From REEB76 sp963774895 (GTDB taxonomy: Bacteria; Pseudomonadota; Gammaproteobacteria; Natronospirales; REEB76), in assembly GCA_963774895.1 (NCBI GenBank), contig CAVZGN010000001.1, positions 248,001-312,000 on the forward strand: a stretch of 64,000 nucleotides of DNA. The letters run 5' to 3'. How positions within the stretch are numbered: the first letter of the stretch is position 1; each line of letters starts with the position of its first letter. The notes under the pieces are model-generated. The model worked only from the letters and a program-made list of their open reading frames with translations. It was not told where the DNA came from and searched no databases. Of the stretch, positions 1 through 8,429 are shown one piece after another. The translations under genes and the position numbers were made by a program.

Positions 1-279
1 TATAACGCCTGTGCCACGGTCAAGTGGAACGAGGGCACCAGTTTTCCGATCGAGTCCGGTCACCCGTGCCTGGGCTGCTCTGAGCCCCATTTCTGGGATC
101 GTAACGGCAGCTTCTATGCACCGCTGGCCGCCGGACTGATCGGCAGTGTCGCGCCCATCGGCGAAGCGGCGGGAGTCGGCGCCGCGGTCGGCATCGCTGC
201 GGCCGCAGTCTCACGCTTGCGCAACCGCGGGAAGGCCAAGAAACCAGAATCCGAGAAACAGACCTCGAAGGAGGAATGA
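1..279 (+). CDS. hynS: [NiFe] hydrogenase small subunit, C-terminal part
   Basis: This is the last 92 codons of an open frame that enters from the left edge and stops with TGA at 277-279. The visible part has the cysteine-rich end of a hydrogenase small subunit: a Cys near residue 4, then HPCLGCSEPHFWD, which supplies ligands of the distal and medial Fe-S clusters. A hydrophobic Gly/Ala-rich stretch follows that fits the C-terminal membrane anchor of periplasmic uptake hydrogenases, and then a charged tail. The order small subunit, Isp1, Isp2, large subunit is the known Isp-type arrangement. The Tat signal peptide would lie outside the window. Confidence 0.9.
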   Translation, partial: YNACATVKWNEGTSFPIESGHPCLGCSEPHFWDRNGSFYAPLAAGLIGSVAPIGEAAGVGAAVGIAAAAVSRLRNRGKAKKPESEKQTSKEE

Positions 280-281
280 CC

Positions 282-941
282 ATGGAATTACTGGAATTTG
301 CCCGCGGTCCGGCCCTCAAAGTCGCCTTAGCCGTATTCTGTTTCGGAGTGTTATGGCGGCTGGTGGGGACAATATTGCTGCAGTATCACCGACATCTGTC
401 GGTACCGCGCAATGGTTTATTCAAATCCTTCATGCTGGGATTGCTGGTAGGCGGCTCGCGCTCTTGGCCGCATCCGCAGTTCATCAAGCGCACCGGCTAT
501 GGTGAAGCGCTGGGTTACAGCTACCACATCGGCCTATTCATCGTCATTTTGTTCTTTGCGCCGCATGTGTTGTTCATCAAGAGCCTGTTCAGCGTCAGCT
601 GGCCGAGCCTGCCCAACAGCATCATCACAGTCATCGCGGTGCTCACCTTCACGTTACTGCTGGCGGTGCTGGTCAGGCGGCTGGCCTATCGGGTGCTGCG
701 TAGGCTCTCGAATTTCGACGATTACTTCAGCTGGTTCGTCACCACCCTGGTGATCGTGACCGGCTTGATGGCCACGGCCCATTTCGGTGCGCCCTACGAA
801 ACGCTCATGGCCTGGCACATCCTGAGTTTCGACCTGCTGTTGATCTGGTACCCCTTCGGGAAACTGATGCATGCGTTTTACATTTTCCCGTCGCGGATCA
901 TCAACGGTTACTTCCTGGCACGTAAGGGAGCGCCCTCATGA
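282..941 (+). CDS. isp1: Isp1-type cytochrome b membrane subunit of hydrogenase
   Basis: This 219-residue membrane protein has about five hydrophobic segments and several histidines near their ends (YHRHLSV, YHIGLF, MAWHILSFD), consistent with a NarI/DsrM-like b-type cytochrome. In Isp-type hydrogenase operons it passes electrons between the hydrogenase and the quinone pool or Isp2. The ATG at 282 was chosen because AAGGAGG at 268-274 sits seven bases upstream. The ATG at 276 overlaps the previous stop and is too close to that site. The stop overlaps the start of isp2 by ATGA, so the genes are translationally coupled. Haem ligands are inferred from the family and were not individually assigned. 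Confidence 0.88.
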   Translation: MELLEFARGPALKVALAVFCFGVLWRLVGTILLQYHRHLSVPRNGLFKSFMLGLLVGGSRSWPHPQFIKRTGYGEALGYSYHIGLFIVILFFAPHVLFIKSLFSVSWPSLPNSIITVIAVLTFTLLLAVLVRRLAYRVLRRLSNFDDYFSWFVTTLVIVTGLMATAHFGAPYETLMAWHILSFDLLLIWYPFGKLMHAFYIFPSRIINGYFLARKGAPS

Positions 942-2266
942 GTGCACAGTCTGTGAATGCTACAACCGCCGGCAGGGTGCGGGCCATGCCGGCCGACCTT
1001 CAGGGTGACCTGAGCGATCAGGCGCGGGTGGAGCGCGCCATGCGCAGTTTCGCCATGGACTATGGAGCCATGACCGCGATGCGGATGGAATCCTGCATCC
1101 ATTGCGGGATTTGTGCCGATGCCTGCCATTTCTACATCGCCACCGAGGACCCGCAATACACCCCGATTGTGAAAGTCGAACCGTTCAAGCAGGCCTACAA
1201 GCGCGAGGCCAGCCCGTTCGCATTCTTTTTCAAACTGTTGGGACTGAAGCAGCGTGTGAGCGTCGGCGAACTGGAAAACTGGCAGCATCTGCTGTTCGAC
1301 AGCTGCAACATGTGCGGTCGCTGCAGTCTCATTTGTCCCATGGGCATCGACGTGGCCGCGCTCATTGAACAAGCGCGAAGCGCCATGTTCGATGCGGGAC
1401 TGGCGCCGGCCGAGCTGTATGCCAAGGCCAAGCACCAGCAGCAGACCGGCCAGCCGGAAAGCTCCACTGAGCCGTACCGCGAAAAGCTCAAAGCCATTGG
1501 CCGTCAGTTCAAGGTCGAGATTCCCATGGACAAGGCCCAGGCGGAGGTCATGCTGTGTGTGCCGCGTACCGACATCGAGCATTATCCGAAAGCCGTGGCT
1601 GCGCTGGCGCAGGTCATGCAGCACCTGGGCGTTAACTGCACCTTCCGCAGCGAAGGGCTGGTGGCGGAAAACTATGGTTACTACGCCGGCGGGCGCGACT
1701 GGCAGCGCCGCATCAGCCTCAGGCTGATCGATGCGGCACAGGCCTGCCATGCCAAGGTGCTGGTGGTGCCGGAATGCGGACATGCCTACACGGCTTTGCG
1801 TTGGGAGGCGGCTGAGCTGTATGGCAAGCCGCTGCCGTTCCGCGTGCTGCATGTGACCGAATATCTGGCTGAGCAATTGCATGCCGGCCGTTTGAAATTG
1901 CGCAAAGCCGGTAACGGCCAGGTCGCGTTCCACGACCCCTGCCAGCTGGTGCGTAAGGGCGGCGTCATGGATGCGCCCAGGCAACTGATGCAGTCTTTGG
2001 GGCTGGATCTGCACGAGATGGAAAACAACAAAGGCTTCAGCTACTGCTGCGGTGGAGGTGGCGGAGTGCTGGACATCAAGCGCGCGGCGCCGCTGCGCTA
2101 CCGCGCCATGGAATCCAAACTACGCGAAATCGACGATACCGGCGCGGGAACATTCCTGACCAGCTGCTCTGATTGCCGCGCCACGTTCGATGATGCGAAA
2201 GCGCATTTCAATTGGGATAAATCGCCACGCAGCTTATTGGAGCTGGTAGCGGATAACCTTGGATGA
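938..2266 (+). CDS. isp2: Isp2, HdrD-like iron-sulfur protein of hydrogenase
   Basis: This 442-residue protein has two classical [4Fe-4S] motifs, CxxCxxCxxxC at residues 53-63 and again at 123-133. A C-terminal heterodisulfide-reductase-type cysteine-rich (CCG) domain follows, with DPCQL near residue 335 and YCCGGGGG near 370. This is the layout of Isp2 and DsrK proteins, which handle electrons at the membrane. The start overlaps the isp1 stop (ATGA), and the large subunit begins 16 bases after the stop. It is predicted to form a membrane module with Isp1. The physiological partner (quinone, thiol or cytochrome) cannot be read from the sequence. Confidence 0.9.
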   Translation: MSAQSVNATTAGRVRAMPADLQGDLSDQARVERAMRSFAMDYGAMTAMRMESCIHCGICADACHFYIATEDPQYTPIVKVEPFKQAYKREASPFAFFFKLLGLKQRVSVGELENWQHLLFDSCNMCGRCSLICPMGIDVAALIEQARSAMFDAGLAPAELYAKAKHQQQTGQPESSTEPYREKLKAIGRQFKVEIPMDKAQAEVMLCVPRTDIEHYPKAVAALAQVMQHLGVNCTFRSEGLVAENYGYYAGGRDWQRRISLRLIDAAQACHAKVLVVPECGHAYTALRWEAAELYGKPLPFRVLHVTEYLAEQLHAGRLKLRKAGNGQVAFHDPCQLVRKGGVMDAPRQLMQSLGLDLHEMENNKGFSYCCGGGGGVLDIKRAAPLRYRAMESKLREIDDTGAGTFLTSCSDCRATFDDAKAHFNWDKSPRSLLELVADNLG

Positions 2267-2282
2267 TGCATAGAGGTTCCTC

Positions 2283-4028
2283 ATGAACGCACAACCGAAG
2301 CTCGTCGTCGACCCCATTACCCGCATCGAAGGCCATCTGCGCATCGAGGCGGAGATGAACGGCAATACCATTGCCCGGGCATCAAGCAGCGGCACCATGG
2401 TGCGCGGGATCGAGATCATCCTGCGCGGCCGCGATCCGCGGGATGCCTGGGCATTCGCGCAACGCATCTGCGGCGTGTGCACGCTGGTGCACGGCATCGC
2501 CTCGGTACGCGCGGTCGAGAATGCTCTGAACTACGAGATTCCGGCGAATGCGCAGCTGATACGCAACCTGATGATCGGCGCCCAGTACGTGCACGACCAC
2601 GTAATGCATTTCTACCACCTGCATGCGCTCGACTGGGTGGACGTGGTATCGGCCCTCAAGGCGGATCCGCAGAAGACTTCGGCGCTGGCGCAATCCATCT
2701 CCAGTTATCCAAGATCCTCGCCGGGACTGTTCAGCGACGTGCAGCAGCGCGTCAAGAAGCTGGTGGAGACCGGTCAACTGGGCATTTTTGCCAATGCCTA
2801 CTGGGGCAGCCCGGTCTATAAGCTGCCGCCGGAAGCCAACCTCATGGCCGTGTCCCATTACCTGGATGCTCTCGCCTGGCAGCGGGAAGTGTGCAAGCTG
2901 CACACCATTTTCGGCGGCAAGAACCCGCACCCCAATTTCCTGGTGGGCGGAACCCCGGCCGCCATTAGCGTGGGCACCGGCAGCACCACGGGCACTACCG
3001 CCGTGAACATGGTTGGGCTGGAAACAGTGGCGAACATCATCGAGCAGATGCAGACCTTCGTGGATCAGGTGTATGTCCCCGATACCCTGGCGATCGCCTC
3101 TTTCTACAAGGATTGGTTCACGCCCGGGCATGGGGAGGGCACGGGGAATTTCCTGTGCTACGGAGATTTCCCCGAAAAAGGTACCGCCGATCTCTCCAGC
3201 TACATGGTTCCACGCGGCGCGATCCTCAACCGCAACCTGAATGAAGTGCTGGACGTAGACCTGAACGCCGAGGACCAGATCAAGGAATATATCGGCCACT
3301 CCTGGTACGACTACAGTGTCGGCAAGAATGAAGGGCTGCATCCCTACCACGGCGAAACCAAGCTTGATTATTCAGGCCCGAAACCGCCGTTCGACTATCT
3401 GGACACCAATGCATCCTATTCCTGGCTGAAGTCGCCGCGTTGGCGGGGTCACCCCATGGAGGTGGGACCGTTGGCGCGGGTCCTGGTGTTGTATGCCAAG
3501 GGCAATGAACAGACCCGGGAACTGGCGCAGATGGCACTTAGCAAACTAGGCTTGCCGCTGGAAGCCATGTTCTCGACCCTGGGCAGGACCGCTGCGCGCA
3601 CGCTCGAAACCAAGATCTTCGCCGACTGGATGAGCGCCTGGTACTCCAATCTCATGGCCAATATCAAAGCTGGCGACGTGCGCACCTTCAATGAGAAACT
3701 GTGGGAGCCCTCGACCTGGCCGAAGCATGCCCAGGGGGTGGGATATACGGAAGCGCCGCGCGGTGCCTTGGCCCATTGGATCGTGATCGACGACGGTAAG
3801 ATCAGCAATTACCAGGCGGTGGTGCCCAGCACCTGGAACGCCGGGCCACGCGATCCGGCCGGTAATGATGGACCCTACGAGGCTTCGCTCAAGGGTCAGA
3901 CGCTGAACGATGTGAACCAGCCAGTGGAGATCCTGCGCACCATCCACAGTTTCGATCCTTGTCTGGCCTGCGCCGTGCACATGGTGGACCCCGCCGGCGA
4001 GGAATTGCTCAAGATTCGCGTCTGCTGA
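2283..4028 (+). CDS. hynL: [NiFe] hydrogenase large subunit
   Basis: This 581-residue large subunit carries both nickel-binding signatures: RICGVC at residues 61-66 and DPCLACAVH at 558-566. A 15-residue tail follows His566. In this family a dedicated protease removes the tail after Ni insertion, so the mature protein would end at residue 566. The size and the Isp1/Isp2 neighbours fit a group 1 periplasmic uptake hydrogenase (Isp type, often assigned to group 1e). The small subunit's Tat signal would export both subunits. No hyp maturation genes or maturation protease are visible downstream, so they must lie upstream of the window or elsewhere. Confidence 0.96.
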   Translation: MNAQPKLVVDPITRIEGHLRIEAEMNGNTIARASSSGTMVRGIEIILRGRDPRDAWAFAQRICGVCTLVHGIASVRAVENALNYEIPANAQLIRNLMIGAQYVHDHVMHFYHLHALDWVDVVSALKADPQKTSALAQSISSYPRSSPGLFSDVQQRVKKLVETGQLGIFANAYWGSPVYKLPPEANLMAVSHYLDALAWQREVCKLHTIFGGKNPHPNFLVGGTPAAISVGTGSTTGTTAVNMVGLETVANIIEQMQTFVDQVYVPDTLAIASFYKDWFTPGHGEGTGNFLCYGDFPEKGTADLSSYMVPRGAILNRNLNEVLDVDLNAEDQIKEYIGHSWYDYSVGKNEGLHPYHGETKLDYSGPKPPFDYLDTNASYSWLKSPRWRGHPMEVGPLARVLVLYAKGNEQTRELAQMALSKLGLPLEAMFSTLGRTAARTLETKIFADWMSAWYSNLMANIKAGDVRTFNEKLWEPSTWPKHAQGVGYTEAPRGALAHWIVIDDGKISNYQAVVPSTWNAGPRDPAGNDGPYEASLKGQTLNDVNQPVEILRTIHSFDPCLACAVHMVDPAGEELLKIRVC

Positions 4029-4202
4029 GACCAATTTGGCAGGCATGTTTTTGTGTTAGTTCGCAGCACGGCGGAGTAATAGCTGGTTTTGTCGCGCTTC
4101 TGTTTTGTCTGCTGGCTTTTCGATATCATAACCAGCATTGGACACAAGACAGACACTACACGTGAAGATGGTTAATTACTTCGAAACCACACAAACAATG
4201 CC

Positions 4203-5093
4203 ATGAATCCGCTGGTTTCAGTATTGAAATCCTCACGCGCGAATTTCCTCACGCTGCCGCCTGTCTGTGTGTTCCTGGGGACCGCGATCGCCTACCGGAT
4301 GACCGGACATTTACCCATTCCGGATGTGCTGCTGGTTCTGCTTGGCGCACTCATGGCCCATGCCAGCGTCAATCTCTTGAACGAATACCAGGACTTCACC
4401 AGCGGCCTGGATGCCATGACCGTGAAAACGCCGTTCAGCGGCGGCAGTGGGGCGCTGCAGGCGCATCCGGAAGCTGCGGCCCTGACACTGACAGCCGCGA
4501 TGCTCAGCCTCGCGATTACAGCGGCCATCGGTCTTTACTTTCTTTATATGCATGGTCTTGCGCTGCTGCCCTTGGGGATACTTGGGTTGCTGATCATCGC
4601 TGTCTATACCAACTGGATCACGCGCTATCCATTGCTGTGCCTGATCGCACCAGGCCTGGGTTTCGGCCCGCTGATGGTGATGGGCACCAGTTATGTATTG
4701 ATGAACCAATATAGCTGGGCGGCTTTTCTGGCTTCCCTGACGCCGTTTTTCCTGGTGAGCGAACTGTTGTTGATCAATCAGTTCCCCGATGTGGAGGCAG
4801 ACCGGCAGGTGGGGCGGCGCCATTACCCCATCACCATCGGGCGCCGTCCAAGTGCCAGCATTTATGCAGCATTTCTGCTGCTTTCGTTCGCGCCGATCGT
4901 TGTCGGTGTCGGCATCAACCTGTTCCCGCGCATGACTTTGCTGGGACTTATTCCATTACTGGCAGCGTTGCCGCTGGCTTTCCAGGTGCTGCGCAAGGCC
5001 GATAAACCCGCACAGCTGACGCCTTACTTGGGCATGAATGTGGCGGTGATCATGTCGACGATCACGTTATTTGCAGTTGGCTGGCTGTTGTAA
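4203..5093 (+). CDS. UbiA-family prenyltransferase, MenA-like
   Basis: This 296-residue integral membrane protein has many hydrophobic segments and the two aspartate-rich motifs of UbiA enzymes: NEYQDFTSGLD near residue 60 and NQFPDVEADRQVG near residue 195. Such enzymes attach a polyprenyl chain to an aromatic ring. The Nx3Dx4GxD spacing and the FSGGSGAL segment resemble MenA (1,4-dihydroxy-2-naphthoate prenyltransferase) more than UbiA proper, which would point to menaquinone. It lies about 175 bp after the hydrogenase and just before tatA. The ribosome site is weak. The exact aromatic substrate is an inference. Confidence 0.8.
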   Translation: MNPLVSVLKSSRANFLTLPPVCVFLGTAIAYRMTGHLPIPDVLLVLLGALMAHASVNLLNEYQDFTSGLDAMTVKTPFSGGSGALQAHPEAAALTLTAAMLSLAITAAIGLYFLYMHGLALLPLGILGLLIIAVYTNWITRYPLLCLIAPGLGFGPLMVMGTSYVLMNQYSWAAFLASLTPFFLVSELLLINQFPDVEADRQVGRRHYPITIGRRPSASIYAAFLLLSFAPIVVGVGINLFPRMTLLGLIPLLAALPLAFQVLRKADKPAQLTPYLGMNVAVIMSTITLFAVGWLL

Positions 5094-5132
5094 TTTCTAA
5101 CACGACCGTAATTTTCGGATTGGAGACAGACT

Positions 5133-5327
5133 ATGGAACTCAGTGTAGGAAAAATTATCCTGATCTTGCTGGTGGTGGTGCTGGTGTTTGGCACAGCGAA
5201 ACTGCCGAAATTGGGCGAAGACCTCGGCAAGGCGATCCGCAGCTTCAAGAAGGCATCCCAGGAAGGGGAGCGCGAGGAAGCTGACAAACCGCAGGTCAAG
5301 ACTGAAATTGGGCCGTTCAATAAGTAA
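5133..5327 (+). CDS. tatA: Twin-arginine translocase subunit TatA/TatE
   Basis: This 64-residue protein has one N-terminal transmembrane helix, an FGTAKLPKLGEDLGKAI hinge and amphipathic helix, and a charged tail, which is the standard TatA/E form. The Tat pore exports folded, cofactor-loaded proteins. Here it sits next to a hydrogenase whose small subunit is normally a Tat substrate. No tatB or tatC follows, so this is a stand-alone paralogue. GGAG lies about eight bases before the ATG. Confidence 0.92.
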   Translation: MELSVGKIILILLVVVLVFGTAKLPKLGEDLGKAIRSFKKASQEGEREEADKPQVKTEIGPFNK

Positions 5328-5360
5328 CAGAAGCCTTTGCGGTCAGATCAATCCATATTA

Positions 5361-5816
5361 TTAGCTGAAATCACGGGGTGCTTGGACTTGTGTATAAATT
5401 TCTGCGGCGCGCCGCTCGAAGGCGAAAATCAATACGCGGGTAAATGTATCCATCCATGGCGTCAGCAGCGCGGCCAGTGGCGCTGAGTGGGTTGCACAGT
5501 CGACCTGCACACGCACACCGCAGCCTGGCTCCTGTCTCGTGAAAGTCCATGCGATCAAAAAATAGCTGAAGGGCTTGCTGGTGGATTCGATGCGGATCCA
5601 GTCGGGCCTGTGGAAGCCGGCGGTGGATTCGAAGGCCAGACGTATCAGCCCGATGCGCAGCATCTGGCTGGCTCGCAAGGTGTCGGGGCCATGTTCAATA
5701 ATGTGACCACTAAACTCGATGGGCATGAAGTCGTGGTAGTGTTCCATGTCGATGACGAGATCGAACATCTGCTCCGGACTGAAGGGAACGCGACGTTCTA
5801 GGGTGCAGGACGGCAT
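5361..5816 (-). CDS. SRPBCC/START-fold protein, COQ10/RatA family
   Basis: This 151-residue protein resembles the polyketide-cyclase/START group that includes RatA and COQ10. It has a typical N-terminal strand with VPFSPEQMFDLVIDMEHYHDF, a central FESTAGF segment and a C-terminal helix with the catalytic-like pattern found in ubiquinone-binding COQ10 proteins. Members bind quinones or affect 50S ribosome association. The gene runs opposite to tatA with a 33-bp gap. It is not part of an obvious operon. No smpB or bamE is adjacent, so the usual ratA context is absent. Family assignment is firm; the function is open. Confidence 0.75.
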   Translation of the reverse strand: MPSCTLERRVPFSPEQMFDLVIDMEHYHDFMPIEFSGHIIEHGPDTLRASQMLRIGLIRLAFESTAGFHRPDWIRIESTSKPFSYFLIAWTFTRQEPGCGVRVQVDCATHSAPLAALLTPWMDTFTRVLIFAFERRAAEIYTQVQAPRDFS

Positions 5817-5884
5817 GTCCGTATATCACCGTGTTGCATGAGTCTCAGAATATCCAACTAAATGACAGCGTTCCCTCATCCTTA

Positions 5885-5987
5885 CCCTTCTCCCGGAGGG
5901 AGAAGGGATCTAATTTCCCTCTCTCTTTGGAGAGCATTCCCTCATTCCCACTTTTCTCCCTTCGGGAGAGGGTTGGGGAGAGGGAAA
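5885..5987. repeat. REP-like element with nested inverted repeats
   Basis: Two palindromic units lie between convergent genes. The first is a perfect 10-bp stem with a 3-base loop at 5885-5907 (CCCTTCTCCC and its complement). The second has outer arms TTTCCCTCTC (5914-5923) and GAGAGGGAAA (5978-5987) enclosing an inner hairpin at 5955-5969. Both share the CTCCC/GGGAG core seen in dispersed intergenic repeats of proteobacteria. It may also stop transcription in either direction. Confidence 0.7.
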
Positions 5988-6059
5988 CTCCTCGAGTTAT
6001 AATTATTCAGGATTTTGTTAGTCGCCCTTTAATGAAGGCCAGACGTGTGCGTTTTGGAA

Positions 6060-6524
6060 TCACGAAGCGCTTTTTGCCGCGGCAGCAGCAGCCTGGGCGG
6101 CTTCAGCCTTCTTGATGGCTGCGCCTACTTCCGGCGGCATGTAGGTGGCATCGTGCTTGGCCAGCACCTGCTGGGCTTCGAATAACCCGTTCTTGTCCAG
6201 CTTGCCGTATACCACGATGCCCTGACCTTCACGGAACAAGTCCGGCAGGATCCCGGAATACACCACCGGCACGGATTTCAGCATGTCGGTGAGGGTGAAG
6301 CGCACCGTCATGCTGCCGGGGCTACGCTGCACGCTGCCCATAGCCACCAGCCCGCCCATGCGGAACAGTTGGCCGGGATGGGCATCGCCGGCCGCCACCT
6401 GTTCCGGGGTGTAGTAGTACAACAGGTTCTTCTTGAAGGCCTGTAGTCCCAGGGCCGTGGCCACCGCCATGCCGACGATGATCACCGCCACGATCAGCAG
6501 GCGCTTGCGGCGCACCGGAGTCAT
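6060..6524 (-). CDS. ccmE: Cytochrome c maturation haem chaperone CcmE
   Basis: This 154-residue protein has a short basic N terminus, one membrane anchor and the periplasmic beta-barrel. The haem-binding His-x3-Tyr motif is present as LAKHDATYMPPE near residues 100-110. CcmE binds haem covalently and hands it to apocytochromes c. The tail is Ala/Lys-rich. The start at 6524 was chosen because family members begin with a basic MxxxRRKR stretch. The frame is open further upstream, but those residues do not resemble CcmE. The gene is last in the leftward cytochrome block, and no other ccm gene is in the window. Confidence 0.9.
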   Translation of the reverse strand: MTPVRRKRLLIVAVIIVGMAVATALGLQAFKKNLLYYYTPEQVAAGDAHPGQLFRMGGLVAMGSVQRSPGSMTVRFTLTDMLKSVPVVYSGILPDLFREGQGIVVYGKLDKNGLFEAQQVLAKHDATYMPPEVGAAIKKAEAAQAAAAAAKSAS

Positions 6525-6677
6525 GCGCGTAAATCCGCAAGATGGGTGCCCGGGCCCAACGGCCTGGGCTGCTGTCGCCAGTTGTCTGGCCTCGGAGTAT
6601 TGGCCGTCCACGATGATGCTAATAACAGCTGCATACTGTGATCTCCTTTTGTACTGTTCATTTCAAATAGTCCTTGT

Positions 6678-8354
6678 TCATACATAAGATGAGACGATCG
6701 TCACGAACAGGGCAATGATCAGCGCCAGACCCAGGATGATGGCACTGGCACCGAACAGGGTCGAAACCACTTTCAGTAAAGTGGACGGCGGTCCCACGAT
6801 CATGCTGTCCAGCTTGCCTTCCGCGACCATGCGTTCGTATTGGGCCGGGCGTTCTTCCTTGAAGCGTTCCAGCGGTATACGCCCCGTGAACACGGAGATG
6901 TCCATGGGGAACTTGTCGGGCCGGAAGTGATTATGGAAGAAATGGAACACGAAGATAAAGCCCACGGCCAGCAGGGCCTCTTCGCCATGTATCACCAGTG
7001 ACACATTCAGGAACTCACCGGGTATGACCCGCGAGAAGAATTCCGGGAACCGGAGCATGAGGCCTGAGATGCCGATGATTACCATGCCCCAGAACACCGC
7101 CCAGTAATCGAATTTCTCCCAGTAAGTCCAGCGATCCAGCTTGGGCTTGGGTCCGAGATACAGGAACCAGCGGAAGTTGCGGAATATGTCCACGATGTCC
7201 TGGCCGCGCGGCACCATCGAGTTCACGCCCCAGAAGAACCGGCGCCAGTCGCGTGATTTGGAGTACAGATAGAACACCACGGCGATATGCACCACGAAAT
7301 AACCGAAGAAGATCGCAGCACAGATGATGTGCACGGTGCGCATGATGGGTTCGCCGCCCAACAGCCGGTACAGGATATGCGCCCAGCCAGCAGACGCATA
7401 CTTGAGCGGCAATCCGGTTACGGCCAGCCCCAGGAAGCTGACCACCACGAGTACGTGCAACCAGCTCTGATAGGGAGTAAAGCGGCGTACATATTTGCCG
7501 CTGGCCGGTGGCATGGGCTCGGCTTCATGGGATGCACGCTCGACCAGGGAACGCTGCAACCACAGCAGGGTGTGCAGGCCGAAGAAACCGAAGACGCCGG
7601 CCAGCAGCAATTCCATAAGCAGTTTGCTGTAATACACCAACGCGTTATGTGCCCGGTTGTCGGGCTGCGGATGGGGATCGAACTGCACGAAGTTCGCATT
7701 GATGTCCTTGTGGCAGGCGCCGCAGGTAGTGATCAAGTTGGCTAGTGCGATGGTTGACTGCGGATCATTAGGCGGCAGCGGCATGTGCGGGTTGTGGCAG
7801 TTCGAGCAGCGCGGCGCATTGGCCACTCCCAGTATGGAAGCCTGGCCGTGGTAGACGTCCATGTAGGCTTTGAAGCGTTCCTTGTGGCAGGAACCGCAGG
7901 TCTCGGGGATGGAATTGCGGAACACCATGCTGTCAGGCTTTTGTATATTGTGAGTGCCGTGGCAGGTCGCGCAGGTGGGCACGCCTTTGTTGTCAGGTGT
8001 GTGCATGCCCTGGCGCAGTTGATGTGCAATGGCACGGTGACAGCCGCCGCAGTCCACCGGCTGTAGCTGCTGAGGATGCGGGATGTTGTTGATATCCGAA
8101 TGGCAGTCGGTGCAATTGAGCTTGGCGTGCACCGAATGTGCCAGCATTTCGGGATCCACGGTCGGGATGCGTTGCGGCGCATGGCAGCTCTCGCAATTCT
8201 GATTGGTCAGAGGATGTGGTGCTGTACCAGAAATGGCTGCGGCAGCAGCAGGACTGGCATCTGTTTGCGCTTGGATGGGGCTGCAGATGCCCGCCAGACC
8301 CAAGCCGGCAATCAACAACAGATACGGAATAGTGACCTTGGATGCCGCATTCAT
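6678..8354 (-). CDS. Heptahaem cytochrome c fused to diheme cytochrome b domain (CbcL-like)
   Basis: This 558-residue protein has a signal peptide (residues 1-30) and seven CxxCH c-haem motifs between about residues 54 and 225: CESCH, CTDCH, CGGCH, CATCH, CGSCH, CSNCH and CGACH. A C-terminal membrane domain of about 300 residues follows with the cytochrome b561/FdnI pattern of transmembrane helices and paired histidines (SWLHVL, RTVHIICA, VIHGEEALL, FHFFHNHF). This domain order matches CbcL of Geobacter, an inner-membrane quinone:cytochrome oxidoreductase. GGGAGG lies seven bases before the ATG at 8354. A TTG 15 bases upstream is less likely. It probably connects menaquinone or ubiquinone with periplasmic cytochromes. 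Confidence 0.88.
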   Translation of the reverse strand: MNAASKVTIPYLLLIAGLGLAGICSPIQAQTDASPAAAAAISGTAPHPLTNQNCESCHAPQRIPTVDPEMLAHSVHAKLNCTDCHSDINNIPHPQQLQPVDCGGCHRAIAHQLRQGMHTPDNKGVPTCATCHGTHNIQKPDSMVFRNSIPETCGSCHKERFKAYMDVYHGQASILGVANAPRCSNCHNPHMPLPPNDPQSTIALANLITTCGACHKDINANFVQFDPHPQPDNRAHNALVYYSKLLMELLLAGVFGFFGLHTLLWLQRSLVERASHEAEPMPPASGKYVRRFTPYQSWLHVLVVVSFLGLAVTGLPLKYASAGWAHILYRLLGGEPIMRTVHIICAAIFFGYFVVHIAVVFYLYSKSRDWRRFFWGVNSMVPRGQDIVDIFRNFRWFLYLGPKPKLDRWTYWEKFDYWAVFWGMVIIGISGLMLRFPEFFSRVIPGEFLNVSLVIHGEEALLAVGFIFVFHFFHNHFRPDKFPMDISVFTGRIPLERFKEERPAQYERMVAEGKLDSMIVGPPSTLLKVVSTLFGASAIILGLALIIALFVTIVSSYV

Positions 8355-8429
8355 GATGCCGCCTCCCAACTAAGTTTATTGATTAAACCTATCACCATAA
8401 GTATAAGAGTAGCGTTCCTTTAATGTCTT

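Noticed and set aside
908..2014. 368-codon leftward frame opposite isp2
   Set aside because: It is a shadow of the Fe-S protein gene. It lacks any motif and has odd His/Arg-rich composition.
2382..3350. 322-codon leftward frame opposite hynL
   Set aside because: It is a shadow of the well-supported hydrogenase large subunit.
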